DNA from: Costus lasius
Lineage: Eukaryota > Streptophyta > Magnoliopsida > Zingiberales > Costaceae
Reading direction: 5' to 3'
Assembly (NCBI GenBank): GCA_027563935.2
Contig: CM050450.1
Coordinates: forward strand, 11,701,957-11,765,956
DNA: 64,000 bases
In this document: piece by piece, positions 12,529 through 24,989 of the stretch
Numbering within the stretch: the stretch's first letter is position 1
Layout: every line of letters begins with the position of its first letter
Made by a program: the position numbers and the translations under genes
Notes under the pieces: generated by a model
Database searches by the model: none
Told to the model about the DNA's origin: nothing
The model's input: the letters and a program-made list of their open reading frames with translations, nothing else

Positions 12529-15500
12529 TTAGGGCTTGATGCCATCTATCACAGCAGAGTTCTCTTCTTTACCCAGTGCAACGACTGCTTTTTTGAGAAG
12601 AGCTTCAACTGGGAGGTGGGAGTTCTCCACTGCCTTGGCGATAGGTTGCCATCTTTCTCCGTGCTTTGGCTCAGCAGCAACACATCTTTTTAAGACATCC
12701 TTTTGCGTTTCTTCAGTACCATTCTGAAGTTCAAACTTGTAGTATAAGGCCCAAAAGTCCCCAATATCAGGAGCAAGGGTAACTGCCCTATTGAACCAGT
12801 TCCTTGCCTTGTCAACCTTTCTATCCTGCCAAAACAGTTTTGCCACAGCTGAAATGACATATGCATCATGATCGCACCGCTTCAGAGCATCTGCACTCTT
12901 TGTCTTGCGTTGAGGACGGGGAACCATCTCAATGGAAGCAGCCCACAGAATCCCACTAGTTGGGCATTCCTGCAATGCTTTGGCCATCAACGAATCTGCT
13001 TCTTTCTTGTTCCCGTGCCTGGACTCAGCACGGATAGCAGCAAGCCAAAGTTCAGGATTTCGTGGGTTTTTCTTCCTAGCCATAGTTAGAATAGCTCGGG
13101 CTTTGCTTAAACCGTTCATCTTTTCCTCTAAGTTAGCAAGAGAAAACCAAAGAGGAACACACTGTGGGCAGTGTTTCAAACCATTTTCATATGCATCCTT
13201 CGCTCGTTCTCCGTGACCAAGTCGATCCTCCATCTGTCCAAGCATTAACCATAACTTGAAGAATGAAGGGAACAACTTTAATCCTTCCTCCAGCAATCTC
13301 CTCTCCTCAGAAGTGTTACCCACTTCTCTCTCAACAATAGCAGATTTCATCCAGACCCTCTCAGTTCCTCCCCTCTCCCGAGCTTTGGCTAAAAGCATTC
13401 TTGCTCTCTCTGGCTCATGATTTTCAAATTCGAGCTTGAAGGCCGCCAACCAAATTTCTTCTGAGTTAGGAATTGCAGCATATGCTTCCTGCAGAATTGC
13501 TCGAGCTGCAGGAACATCTCCCGCGAGCCATTTTTCTTTTGCACCCATCAGCCATAACACCTCAGCTTGCGGTTTATAAGTAACTGCCTTTCTCAGCAGA
13601 GCATCGAGTGATTCCCTGGTTCCGTGGCTCTTTTCAAGCTGAGCAGCCTTGAGCCATATGCTTTTCTTGGTGAGGAACACAGTTAATGCGTGAGCATATA
13701 TAGCTCGAGCTGTCTCAATAGAACCGCGCTTCTTGCATTCTTCAGCATCAGCGACCCACGTCCTTTTGCGATCCTCTTCTTCCACTCCAATTCCAATGGT
13801 GTTGTGAATTATGGCCTGACAAGTAACAACAGAACCCGCACGTTCTGCAGCCTCTGCTTCCTTCATCCAAGCTTCTCGATCAATCTCCAGTCCTTCTCTC
13901 TGTAAAGATCTTATACCTCTATCAATCACCTTCCCAACAGAGGAAGCGTTGCCATTAGCTTCCTCTAATTTTGCTGCAGTGATCCAAATTGCAGGTTCTT
14001 TATAAAGCTTTTCCCTTGCTTTATTCAGGACCTTCTTTGCTTGTTCATAAGTCTCCAACCTTGCAAGAGCAAGCCACAACTCGACATGAAGAGGGCAGCA
14101 TTCTACAGCCCTATGTAATAAAAACCTCGCTTCCTCCTCATTTGCAAGTTCCACAACAGCCTTCCAAAGCCTCACAGAATCAGGGATGTGTTCAAGTCCT
14201 TTACGCAAGATGCGGCTCTTGTTCTGATCACTGCTCTCCAATTTTGCAGCCTGCAACCAGAGTTTTACTGAATTGGGAATCGCCTTCACACCTTTCGCAA
14301 TGACGGCCTTAGCCTCATCAGGACTTGCCAGCCGACAAGCTTCCAACCAGACATCCTCATTCTTAGGGCACTCCTCGCAACCTTTCTCAATCAGTTGTCT
14401 TGCTGCTTGGATCTTCCCAGCAACCTCCTCGAGCCTAGCTGCAGCAATCCATCCGGGTGGATGCTTTGGGTTTGTCTGTGTCACTGACTTGAGCAGCAGC
14501 CTCGCCTTCTTGATATCTGAAATCTCTGCATCACTAGTGATCTTCATGCTTTTTAGGTCGGTTAGATATCCCTTGGGATCCACCACTGTTTGGCCTGAGA
14601 CAGAATCTGACAATCTATCCAGCTTCAAAGATAGCACAGTGCCTCTTCCTTCTCCAACAGCAGTAAGATCTGTGACCGGAGTCTGGGACCAGGGGGTTTC
14701 CGTTCCTCCAGCTGTTCGACTCTTCGGATCCAGCGCTGTGACGAGCTCCTGTTCCTGTCTAGCCTTCTCGAGAAGGGTATCAGGCACCGGCACGAAGCTT
14801 TCAAATCGCTTCTTCTTATTTCTAAGTGAGTAATCACCAATCTCCGGGATGCTATCCCACTGCTCCAGCGTCACATCCGCTAGCTTTCTTTTAAGATCTG
14901 CAAATTGTTCCGTAATCTTAGGGTTTGAAGCCCGGTATTTTTCGATCTCTTGCTTGAGCCTCGCCTCTCTCCGGTCCTTTCTTCTCGAATCCATCCTCTT
15001 ATCGATGGCCTCCCAGACGGCGTCTGCTTCTTTGTCGTCCTCGTCATACTCTGCAGAGGCAAAAAGCCCGACGTCGTTCCCCTCGAACTCATCAAATTTC
15101 TGGTTTTCGTCGTAGCCCTTGTCGTCGGCCTCGTCCTCGTCCTCGTCCTCACCATCAGCACCCTTTCCCCGGCCGCGTCCGACACCAGAAGGGGTAGCAG
15201 CGCCGACGGCAGCCGCGGAACGGTCCGGGAGGTCAGGGGCGGCACGGGCGGGACCGATATCAGACCGGGTAGTGAATCCAGTGGCGCCTCGGCCAAGACC
15301 CGCGACGTAGTTGGGGGGAGGCTTAGAGTTGAGAAAATCATACCGTGGCGGGCGGGTAGGAGCAGCGGGGGTCTGAGTGCCGCCGAGGAGGGGCAGATGG
15401 AGGCTGATGGTGGACGAGGGGCAAACAGCGAGGTCTGCAAGGGTGGTGGAGGAGTCGTCAGGGGCGCCGATAGTGGCGGAGTGGAGGCGGCGAGAGGAGA

Positions 15501-15633
15501 AGAAGAGACGCTGCTGGTGGGGAGGGACGCCTGACCGGGCGGCGATCGCTAGTTTGAGGTCGTGGAGGGAGGTAGAGGCCGGGATTAGATCTAGCGCTAG
15601 GGTTTTCCCGTTTAGGGTTCGCACGAACACCAT
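12529..15633 (-). CDS. STA1: Pre-mRNA processing factor 6 homologue, STABILIZED1-like
   Basis: A single uninterrupted 1034-codon reading frame, close to the roughly 1030 residues usual for plant STA1. Residues 1-82 resemble a ubiquitin-like fold ([16 protein letters not shown]). Residues 97-130 hold the PRP1 N-terminal signature ([20 protein letters not shown]...RSDIGPAR). An acidic run follows near 160-170. From about residue 370 onward come many HAT/TPR-type helical repeats with W/L-spaced motifs such as ...[10 protein letters not shown] and ...IWLKAAQLE. Prp6-type proteins bridge U5 and U4/U6 snRNPs in the tri-snRNP, in the nucleus. The plant protein is needed for splicing and cold or heat tolerance. 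Lack of introns matches the plant orthologues I know. ATG at 15633 begins directly at the ubiquitin-like domain. Confidence 0.95.
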   Translation of the reverse strand: MVFVRTLNGKTLALDLIPASTSLHDLKLAIAARSGVPPHQQRLFFSSRRLHSATIGAPDDSSTTLADLAVCPSSTISLHLPLLGGTQTPAAPTRPPRYDFLNSKPPPNYVAGLGRGATGFTTRSDIGPARAAPDLPDRSAAAVGAATPSGVGRGRGKGADGEDEDEDEADDKGYDENQKFDEFEGNDVGLFASAEYDEDDKEADAVWEAIDKRMDSRRKDRREARLKQEIEKYRASNPKITEQFADLKRKLADVTLEQWDSIPEIGDYSLRNKKKRFESFVPVPDTLLEKARQEQELVTALDPKSRTAGGTETPWSQTPVTDLTAVGEGRGTVLSLKLDRLSDSVSGQTVVDPKGYLTDLKSMKITSDAEISDIKKARLLLKSVTQTNPKHPPGWIAAARLEEVAGKIQAARQLIEKGCEECPKNEDVWLEACRLASPDEAKAVIAKGVKAIPNSVKLWLQAAKLESSDQNKSRILRKGLEHIPDSVRLWKAVVELANEEEARFLLHRAVECCPLHVELWLALARLETYEQAKKVLNKAREKLYKEPAIWITAAKLEEANGNASSVGKVIDRGIRSLQREGLEIDREAWMKEAEAAERAGSVVTCQAIIHNTIGIGVEEEDRKRTWVADAEECKKRGSIETARAIYAHALTVFLTKKSIWLKAAQLEKSHGTRESLDALLRKAVTYKPQAEVLWLMGAKEKWLAGDVPAARAILQEAYAAIPNSEEIWLAAFKLEFENHEPERARMLLAKARERGGTERVWMKSAIVEREVGNTSEERRLLEEGLKLFPSFFKLWLMLGQMEDRLGHGERAKDAYENGLKHCPQCVPLWFSLANLEEKMNGLSKARAILTMARKKNPRNPELWLAAIRAESRHGNKKEADSLMAKALQECPTSGILWAASIEMVPRPQRKTKSADALKRCDHDAYVISAVAKLFWQDRKVDKARNWFNRAVTLAPDIGDFWALYYKFELQNGTEETQKDVLKRCVAAEPKHGERWQPIAKAVENSHLPVEALLKKAVVALGKEENSAVIDGIKP

Positions 15634-15847
15634 CGTGCGCGTATCAAGTGGTGCACGAGGAGAGAAGATGCCGGGGTTGCATTTTACAGGGAAACCGCTA
15701 CTTATAACAAACTAAAGAAACTTGAACCGTCGGATCACCTGCATAACCTCTTGGAGCTGTTGGATTAAAACAGGTAGATCTACTCACGCTAACGTGCACT
15801 ACACTTCTACGAACTAGATCTATTTATGCTAGCATCCAACGCTTCTT
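15634..15847. promoter_or_regulatory. 5' flank of the STA1-like gene
   Basis: Short upstream region of the minus-strand STA1 gene before a MITE-like element begins at about 15848. No individual promoter element is identified with confidence. Confidence 0.4.
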
Positions 15848-16115
15848 AGGAGCCCAGCTCCCTAAAAATTTTATGGGGACCGGTTCCATAAAAAATTTCC
15901 CATGCGAAGCAACTACGAATATTATTATGTTTAAGTTATCCAATATTCTAAGCTATTCAATTCAATAGCACCAATATTATTATGAATAAGATTATATACA
16001 ATAAAGTCCTCTTTTTATGTGTAATCTTGTTCATAATCATTGAATAGCTTATAATGTATAAATTATTTTTATAAAAATAATTTTTAAAAAATATTTAAAA
16101 GTGATTTTTAGGTAC
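15848..16115. mobile_element. MITE-like inverted-repeat element (family A, copy 2)
   Basis: Ends are imperfect inverted repeats: gagcccagctccctaaaaat on the left and the complement of atttttaggtacccagctt on the right. The interior shares words with the element at 7825-8205, including ttgaatagctta.gatgtata, aattattt.tataaaa and the gaataagattata region. Non-coding. It lies between the STA1 and clathrin light chain genes, which are transcribed away from each other. Confidence 0.65.
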
Positions 16116-16237
16116 CCAGCTTAAGACCCGGCCTAACTTAGCTCATTCCTTCGCCTTACTGTTAGTAGTTGAATTCGAAATAAATTTTCTAAGCAAGAGG
16201 GATGCGTAAAAAATCTTAAGCATAGCAATCTAAAAAA

Positions 16238-16467
16238 AATTCACTATTCTAAAAATCGTGAAAAAAAATATCCACAATAATTTACATGATAAGAACTTTC
16301 CAACAATACCTAGATCCACAAAATTGGATATTCACGATGAAAGATATCGTGAATCAAAGATCGTGGATCAAAATTGCTACAGTAACAATATTTTGATCCA
16401 CGATCATTGGAAAGCTTTTATTGTGTAGATTATCATAAATATTTTTTTATAATTTTTAGGGCAGTAA
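16238..16467. mobile_element. MITE-like element in the clathrin light chain upstream region
   Basis: The left arm (about 16238-16320, attctaaaaatcg...aactttccaa) is complementary to the right arm (about 16400-16467, ttggaaagctttt...cgaattttta-type sequence around aatttttagg). A tighter inner hairpin lies at 16359-16405, where gatcgtggatcaaaa pairs with ttttgatccacgatc. No protein. The right end is about 210 bp upstream of the clathrin light chain start codon. Confidence 0.65.
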
Positions 16468-16676
16468 ATTTTATTTGAAGGGCTGTGTTTAGATTTTTAT
16501 GCACCCTCCGTTGCTTAAAATTTTTTTTTCTGGAATCCGGGCATAATCCCTGCATCCAGTGACTTCGCTTGAAATTGTCAAAATATATACAAGTGACCAC
16601 AGCAAAGTCCATAGGCTTCTCACTTCTCGATTAAGAGGAGCAAGAGAGAGCGAGGGAGCCAGATCGCGATTCAATA

Positions 16677-19600
16677 ATGTCGTCTGCCTTCGATCCTTTC
16701 AGCATCGGCGGCGATGACGCTGCTGCAGGGGCAGGGGTGGCAGCGGGATCGGACGCCATCCGTCCCTTCGACGATGGCTACCTCGGCTACGATCCACGCC
16801 TCCCCTCCCAGCGATTCGACGCCTTCTCCTCCTTTTCCCCATCCGAAGACGTCGACCACCTACCCCCGGGTTCTCCAGGCTTCCTTGCTGACGTCGCCTC
16901 CCGTGGTGTCTTCAGATTCCAGCCCGAAGACGTACCCATGGACCACCAACCCGCCGGCGGCGGCGGCGGCGGCGGAGACAGCATCCCAGCATCTCCAGAG
17001 GTGTACGGGTTCTCCTCGTCGGATTCTCCCTTCACGGTGCCTCATGCCAATGGGACGTCTTACGGGGTGGAGAACGGCGAGATCTTCGACTCCGATGGCC
17101 CGATCCTTCCTGATCCAGCCGAGATGCAGCGCGAGGAGGGGTTCATGCTGCGAGAGTGGCGTCGGTGAGGCTCTCTTCTTTTAGATCCGATCACACTTGC
17201 ATCCAATTCTTCTAATTGTTTTTTTATTGTGTCAGTTTGTTGATCTTTTACAATTCTTTTGGACTTTGATAGATCGGCCCTCTTAATGCGTAGATCTAGT
17301 TAACTGTAACTGCTATTTAGATCTCTTAAACAATTATTTGGTCATTAATCCTCAAAAGATTTGTTTCTTTGAAAGCTAGGAATTTCCAAATCCTATTAAA
17401 AAATATTTGAATTTTCAAATACCGTAAGACTGGATTTTCAATTTCAAGTTCACTTGTGTTGCCTGTCATTGATAACCATCATTATTTAGTGTTTGGTATC
17501 CTGAAATAAAAAGTCTAGCACAGCAAACATGATTACAATTGAATTATAATTCTGTTCTCCAAACACAATGGTTATAGTTTTAATTCTTAGGAATTCAATC
17601 ATGCAATGGAGTTAGAATTCTTTTTCTGTGAGAATTAATTCCAAAGAAGCTTAGGTAATTTAGTTGTCTATCTCATAAAAATAGCCTACAGATTCCTAGG
17701 GCTGTGCTGGTGATAAGAAAGTCATTGCAATCTTGGCTTCTTAATAGTTTATATATTAGTTAATATATTGTTTGCAGAAAACAAATCAGCAGATTGAATT
17801 ATTCTGCACCATAGGTTAGCTACCAGTAGAAGGTGGTAATATTGTAACACTTCTCATATCTCCCTAGTCTGCGAATAAATTTGCATCTTATTTCTCAAGT
17901 ATAATGGAAGATTGTAGGTAAGTACCAAGACAATAAGCTGCTCTTCTTTATGGACCTAGACCAAGCATGAGCGTTGTTGATGCTGGAGTAACTTGGTCTT
18001 CTTTAGAGTTATATAGAGTGAAAAAAAAAGTAAAGGATGAGATGAGAGGATAGATTGTCGGGGAGAGAAGACTTGAGGGGAAGAGAGAATAAGAGGGAAT
18101 AATATATAGGCAGAGAAATTCATTTGATAATTGCCTTTTTCATATTGCACAATTAGCCTTATCTGTAGACATTTAGTTCATATCCAAAAATTTAACATTT
18201 TTATCTATAACATTCATACATAACTTAAAGGAAGGAAATCTGTCTAGTTGTGGCATTTTCCAATCAATGATGTTGTTTCACCCATACTCAAGCCACATGG
18301 AACTGAGTGGCCCCCACTCAAAAATTTAAAAACTTTATATTGTGTATTAGATGCATACAACTCATATTAGTAATGTTACTAACTTGCCTACTTTATCTGA
18401 TCTATTGCACGGCAGGATGTGCGTCTTGTGCAACTTGTTGCTGCCTAAAACTTTTTCTTCTTTTTGCCTCCTCTTATTAATCGTGAATCTGCCACTAGTT
18501 CCTGCAAACCTCTTATTATTATTTTACTAATAGAGGTTCATTTTCCTTTTGTCTTGGATTGATAAGTTTTCTCCATTATAGCAGTGATTGCATTAGAAGA
18601 TTGATCATAACATCATTCCCCCTATCAATTAAGTAGTTGTCCCCAAGCACTAATAGGGAATACTTGATGGTTGTTTTTTATTCGACAAAGCTATTGGAAT
18701 GAAATTGTGACATCACTTGGGATGAGGTATAAGCATGTTAGTCACACATGAGAAAATAGATGAATACATGACTGATATAGAAGGCTCCATGTGCCTCCTG
18801 TCATTACTTGGGAGCCACCATTAAATTTGGGATGACCAATAAGCATGCTAGTCACACATGAGAAAATGGATGAATACATGACTGATATAGAAGGTTCGAT
18901 GTGCCTCCTGTCATTACTTGGGCGCCACCATTAAATTTGGGGAGCCACATCTAAAATCCCACTAGGTATACTGTTAAGAATGGTTGACCAACATCATATT
19001 ATGTCTCATGTATTGTTGAATAGGATGGTTCTGCGCAACAAATTAGATGTTAACCCTAATAAGCACATTGAGAGAAGTAGGGAAGATTATATCATCCATA
19101 AGTGAGATGAACCTTTTAGTTTCCACATGGAAAAAATGGATGAATATTATATAGAAATCTTATAGGCCTACCACCACTAACTTGGGATTTAGCCATTTGA
19201 GCCACATTATCTCTAGGTCCATGAGATAATATGACAATCCTCTGATAACAGAAGAATCCCCATGGCAAGACTAATGATGAATCACTCCTAACCAAGACAA
19301 CTAGCTATTGTTTTTGTAGAAATCGGCTTTTGTTGGATGTTTGTGAGAGAATTGCTAAAATAGACCACTAATTCAACTTAATGGTGAAAGCCAAATATAT
19401 AGTGGCATAGAAAATGATGATGAATTGCTAAGTCAAGTTATGCAATCTAAGAATTGAGGGAAAAATTTAGTTCATTGAAAGTTGTTATTGTTGATTCCAT
19501 CTATCTTATATCATAACTTCGGTGATTACCATGAGGACTTTCCTTCTAATGACACTAGGAAGAAAAAGTTACCCTTTGATCTAAGTATGTTTAGATAGTG

Positions 19601-22600
19601 CTTGAGGGCATTATATGCACAAGTCGTACAGGGCCTATGCCAATGGGTCATTGCTACCATCAATGTGTCAACTCGAATAAACAAGGTCTATTGTGGAAGG
19701 ACATATGGAATGATTGTAGTAAATTAAGAAAGTGATAAAAAAAAGAACATAACAATCAATTTCTACCTTGATAAGTATCTTATTATAATTTTATTATTTT
19801 AACTAGACAAATAAATCACCATGTCTTTAGCAACTTGCTTCACTTGTTGTGATTGACAAGTGTTGTTTGTTTAAATAACTTTTTGCATGAATCCATTGGT
19901 GATGTGGTTAAGAATAAAGAAGCAAGCAATAACGAATTAAAATTCTATTCCCAAGTCTTCTCTTTCATTCTCCTTCCTTTATATCTTTTCTCACTGTAAC
20001 TCTTTACCTATCTTGTCTCCTCTCTCTTCTCTTATTTGAGCAAACTCTAAAGCAAACTAAGCTACCACAACTAGTCACTTCTGGACTTGAGCTTGGGTTC
20101 AAGTTCATAATGCTCTTTCTGAACCTCTCGTGTGAAATTGGCGTCATATTTCTAACTCTAAGCAACGAATCATCATAGGGTGGACCTGATCATGATAACA
20201 TATGTATAATCTTAGTAAAAAATTTGGTAACCGAGAAAATCAATTTTAGTATGCTATCAATCATGTATTTAATTGCATATAACTAGTAAATATGTTTGTC
20301 AAATCCATATTCAAATTTGTTTGAGAAACTCTAGTTTCAAAGGACATACATTTGTTCACTAACATCAACTATTCGCATGCCATTTTCTGAAAGGATAGCG
20401 AACATCTTCTGTGGTTGGAGTGATTTGAAATTACACATACAGCAGTTAGGGATATACATAATAATTGGTATGCACTTGTTTAAACATTCTCCACTGTTTG
20501 AGCATCAGTATTTCACTTTGGCGACTCCCAGCAATTATGCCCAGTCTAAGATTTGACTGACCTCCTAGCTTATGCCTATGGGCCTCCTATTATATCAAAG
20601 GTGAATTCTTACTTATTCCTACATAATTCAAAATAATATGAAGTTATGTACATATGAAATGGTGATTGAAATTATGAAGTGAGATACAGGGTCAATGATC
20701 ATTATGTTATTGGTGAGTCACATGCTTGTTTGGTTTCTCGGGTTCAAAGGAATCTCCTTTGTCCCAGATCCTATTGTCCACATGGTACAAGAGTTTTATC
20801 CCTTATTCATTTTTCCTAGTGATTCTTTTTATTTTAATAATGTGTGGGTTTTCAGAAAATTTACCTGTGGGCATTAAACAAAAGAAGGTATTCAATTTAT
20901 CTAAGGATAAGTTCAAAAAAGTTTAAAGTTTTCTGTCTGATGTTTTGGCACATATCTTCTTCGAATATGTATAGAATTTGATCCGTCTTTTATTCTCTCT
21001 TTTCTAGTTATACTCTTTAGTTAGATTTGCAGATCAATAAATTCACTTTTGCTGTCAATAAGGTTGTTTCCACTTTGAATTGTTGCCAATGTAATGTGAA
21101 TGAATTTATGCATTCTCTGAGACGCACTTATGGAAAGTTAAGGTTAAGTAATATAATCTACGTGGATGTAGCCTGGAGTCTAGTGAGGGATCAAATTATC
21201 ATTAAATGTAACACTAATGCCACCTGTTGCCATCTTTAATATTTTTCTCCATATCAGCATTAGTTTTCTTTCTCTTCTAGGTGTCTTTCATATTGATATA
21301 TGCTTGACACTAAAGATGCCATATTGTAAAGATATGTTGCTTACAAAAGAGAAGGTAGATAGAAGCATTCAGGTCATGAACAATTTGAACACTGGCTGGC
21401 AGTTAAGTGTCCAATTGACATTTTGACTTTGTCAATCTATCCACAGGTCTGTACAAGCATACTTAGGCAGTTTAGGGCTCTTGTCCAATTTTTATTTGAT
21501 GTGGATATAAACATGCTTTCAAGAATACTATTGATATCTTACTATTATTTTCTATTATAGAAACTGTTGTGAAAAATGTTACAGAAAATTGTCTTGTTAA
21601 TTTAGTAGACCTGAAAACTAAAACTCTCAATATAATGAGCAGTTCTCTAATCTCTTGTTGAGTTGTTCGTCATACGCTTTTTATTGTAAGTACTGATGAT
21701 TAATTAATTAATTTGATAGTTAATTGATGTCATTTAGTTATATTTAACTACTTTAATAAAGCATTATATTTAACATGTTTGTATAGCAAAGGCTGTTTAT
21801 CATATCTGACACATACCAATTAATTTATTGAATTTAATCATGTGTTTCTGTTTATTATTTAGTGTTTACTATTTTAAGTAGTAGTTAGACTAATTACCAA
21901 TCGAAGGAAAAAATTAAGTAGAAGCACAGTCCTTGCATCATCACAGAAGGTTACTACTGAAGAAATAATACATCCGTATCTTTGTTCTTCAGTAACACCA
22001 AGGTAACAACATCCTTAGTGACAATGAGATGAGGCAGCAAGGTCAAGTGCCAACGAAGTACTTATGAGTTATGATTAGGTGCCTATGAGGATGATAAGAT
22101 AAAGGAATGGACCTTCGAAGATGACACTAGTCACTAGTGTGAATATTATATTGGATAGAAGCGTAGGATCATAAGATCGAATCGGATAGTTAAAAAACAT
22201 ATTTAATATTAATAATTCCTATATCAGGAATATATTAATCACAAACATTCATTTCACAAACACATAATATTATTAAATTATACTAGTTTATTGCTATACA
22301 TGTTTAATATCAAGTGCTTACTATTTTTCTAAATAGTAATTAAGCTCAATACTTATCAAGTAGAATATCTCCATCATAGAAGGTTGCTACTGAAGCCATA
22401 CATGAGTGTCTTTGTTCTCCGACAACACTGAAGGCAATGATGTCCAAAGTAGCAAAGAGACCAGGTGACAAGGTAGAATGGCGAGAATGCACTTGCGATA
22501 GGATGTCAATGAATTTGTTAGGCAACAAGATTGGGTGATGGACCTTCAAAGAGAATGGAACAAGAGATAACAAAATAGAAAGCGGGCCAGTGACAATGAT

Positions 22601-23394
22601 GATGCATTGTTCTTAGAAACGGTTATAGAATCAAGGCTAAGGATCAAAAGAAAAGGTTCTGTTGCCTGAATGGCTTGAACAACTTAGGAGATCAAGTTAT
22701 TGGGTTAGAGATAAGTGGGTTTTGACAATTGATATTGTAAACATGCAGCCAAAATGCCATCCTTCTTGAGGAGAAGGAGAACAAGGAAAAGGAGCAGCGG
22801 AATGAAATCATTGCTGAGTCTGCAGAGTACAAGAAAGCTTTCTATGAGAAACGGGCACTAAACTGCGAAACAAACAAGTTGCAGAACAGAGAGAAAGAGA
22901 AAGTAATTTTTCTTTGCTGTCTCTATACTTGCACCAAATAGCAATTATCTGTCTGCTCCTCCAATCTGTGGTTTTATGTTATTTGACAGCTATATCTAGC
23001 CAGCCAGGAGAAGTTCCACGCAAATGCAGATAAACAATACTGGAAAGCGATCTCTGAGCTTATACCCCATGAGATAGCCAACATTGAGAAGAGAGGAACG
23101 AAGAAAGACAAGGAGAAGAAGCCTTCAATCGTTGTGATCCAGGGACCGAAGCCTGGAAAGCCTACTGATCTCTCAAGGCTGCGCCAGATCTTATTAAAAC
23201 TGAAGCATAATCTCCCGCCTCATATGAAACCACCACCAGCTAAAGATGCCAAAGATGAAACTGGAGCTGCAAGTAAAGACCTGGCATCGCCTTCAAAGGA
23301 TGCCCAAACTAACGATGCTACAGCCTCACCAAAGCTAGAGATCCCCGTGGCAGGACAAGAAGTGAAGGTACGGGAGCTAGTTGCTACTGCATGA
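16677..23394 (+). CDS. CLC: Clathrin light chain
   Basis: Three exons: 16677-17164, 22749-22902 and 22990-23394, 348 residues in total, joined in phase. The first exon begins [10 protein letters not shown] and carries an acidic, Pro/Gly-rich disordered N-terminus with a glycine run. The second starts within [13 protein letters not shown] and is a charged helical segment ([14 protein letters not shown]...AFYEKR). The third continues [22 protein letters not shown] and [24 protein letters not shown]...HNLPPHM, the conserved plant heavy-chain-binding coiled coil and C-terminal signature. The protein binds the clathrin heavy chain on coated vesicles at the plasma membrane and trans-Golgi network and modulates coat assembly in endocytosis. 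The coding region is ordinary, but the first intron is 5584 nt. An LTR retrotransposon begins 318 nt after the stop codon. Confidence 0.95.
17165..22748 (+). other. Large first intron (5584 nt) of the clathrin light chain gene
   Basis: Bounded by the donor after the CG of a split Arg codon at 17164 and the acceptor before 22749. It is AT-rich with no credible coding region. It contains a 110-bp tandem duplication (18730-18949). Two related stretches near 21850-22010 and 22270-22440 share words around tagtgtttactatttt and agaaggttactactgaag, suggesting old repeat copies. No intact transposon ends were found. Confidence 0.8.
18730..18949. repeat. 110-bp tandem duplication inside clathrin intron 1
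   Basis: Copies at 18730-18839 and 18840-18949 share taagcatg.tagtcacacat, gatgaatacatgactgat, gtgcctcctgtcattacttg and ccaccattaaatttggg with a handful of substitutions. Diverged, therefore not a recent assembly artefact. Confidence 0.85.
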
Positions 23395-23712
23395 TTGACT
23401 TCCAACTATTTGGCAATTTGTATGATAACGTTTATTGAGATTTCAGAAGTTCCTAAGACTTTCACCTGGCTGCAAGTATAAAGTATTTGTTCCAACTATT
23501 TTCTATCTTTGCCTTTTTTTGGCTCATTAAGCACAGATGTTAGATATGTTCATTGATACGTTTTGAATCCCATGTCACGAGTGTGTCAATTTGTTTACGG
23601 GCGTCACTGCGCATGCAAGCATGAGTAATGTACCACTTGTTATTGAGATGGATATTGATGTGCAACAGTTCTGTCAATGAAGGAATGATAATGAATCGAA
23701 GATTATACTATG
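23395..23712. other. 3' flank of the clathrin light chain gene
   Basis: Probable 3' UTR and terminator region. It ends with the 5-bp target site CTATG (23708-23712) of the adjoining retrotransposon. Confidence 0.5.
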
Positions 23713-24934
23713 TGTCACGCCCCGGTCGGATTGGTCTAGAATTGGCGCTTATTCGCTTCCTAGAACCGTCCGGCGGAACACCGGAACGTGAACTCGCTAG
23801 GGTTTCCGGACCGAATCTCGTCCCCAATTCGAAACCCTAACTTTCCCGAATAATCTTTTTTCCCCAAATTACAATTCACACGGAAAGAATGGGAAAACCT
23901 TAACCTTAGATTAGAAATCCGGAAAACCCTAAATCAAATTACCTCACTTCTCCCTCTGATTTTGACCGAAGTCAAAATCACGTTCACTGTGCCAAATCTG
24001 TCGCCGCCGCTCGATTTTCGTTCGTTGATGTCAGGATGATGTCAGCGTCCAAATTTCCTTCACCGCTCGCCGATTCACCTCCTCGGTGACGTCACGTTTA
24101 ATTTCGAATTCGCCGATCGGATTTGTTTTTGCTGCGATTTTGACCGCGTCAAAATCGCTTCGCCGCTGCTGTCTCGAAACGAGCGCTAAACACGGCTCGT
24201 CTTCTTCGTCACGCGAACGTGCCACGCTCGCGTTCGCAGTCGCCGCCAGGGAAGAGAAGTGTGTCAATTGTGCCTCGGCTCCGCCTTCTCGTCGCCGATC
24301 GGATCTACGTTGCCGGAGGCAGTCGTCGCCGCCGGAGACCAAGAGCAAGGGGAAAACGAAGAGATGAAGGAAAGCTGCGCTCTATTCCCAAAAGCTTACA
24401 GAAATCGATCGTCTCCTACCTCCCGTTGACAACCCCCTGGCCGTCGCCGGTGCTCGCTTCCCCTCCCTCGCCGATGATCCACTGATCGTTGACTACAATC
24501 ACTCAAAACTCTCTCAACTCGCAGCGCTCACCGGTGAAGTAGATGCCACTCCTCCCAGCTCTCGATCGCATCTCGCCGAAGGTGGATGCCTGATCGCCCT
24601 TCTGCTCCTCTTAAAGAGAGGAAGCCGCCTCTGCTTCGTGCCGCCTCCAGGCTCCCACTTTTACCTAGTCACCCGCGTCGTTTACTGCAGGCAAAGCCGC
24701 GCCCTGCCGAAGTCCTCGCGTCTGTCCGCTTCTTTCGTTCCCAGCCTGGTCGCGCGCGTTGCCGCATCTTCCACAGGCTTCGTCCACGTCCGAGTTCAGC
24801 GCCCACATCCGTAAGCTGCACGCGAACCCCAAATCTCGGTCAAAATCGAATGTTGACCGGGCTTCTCCTTGTGGGCTTGGGCTTGGGTCAGGCCCAATAG
24901 GCTTTGGGCTGAACCGGCCGAACCGGGCCTGACA
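23713..24934 (-). repeat. LTR (3' LTR of the gag-only element)
   Basis: 1222 bp, begins TGTCACGCCCC on the plus strand and ends CTGACA. Near-identical to 26588-27808. On the minus strand it follows the polypurine tract, so it is the 3' LTR. Confidence 0.93.
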
Positions 24935-24950
24935 ATTCTCCCCCACCTGA
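24935..24950 (-). promoter_or_regulatory. Polypurine tract of the gag-only element
   Basis: The minus strand reads aggtgggggagaat immediately before the 3' LTR; this purine run would prime plus-strand DNA synthesis. Confidence 0.8.
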
Positions 24951-24989
24951 TTTGGACATCGCCCCCGATGTCCGGCGCGGGCGGCCCGC

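Noticed and set aside
14950..15534. Long plus-strand reading frame of 194 codons
   Set aside because: Lies antisense within the STA1-like coding exon; GC-rich coding DNA gives such shadow frames and it resembles no protein.
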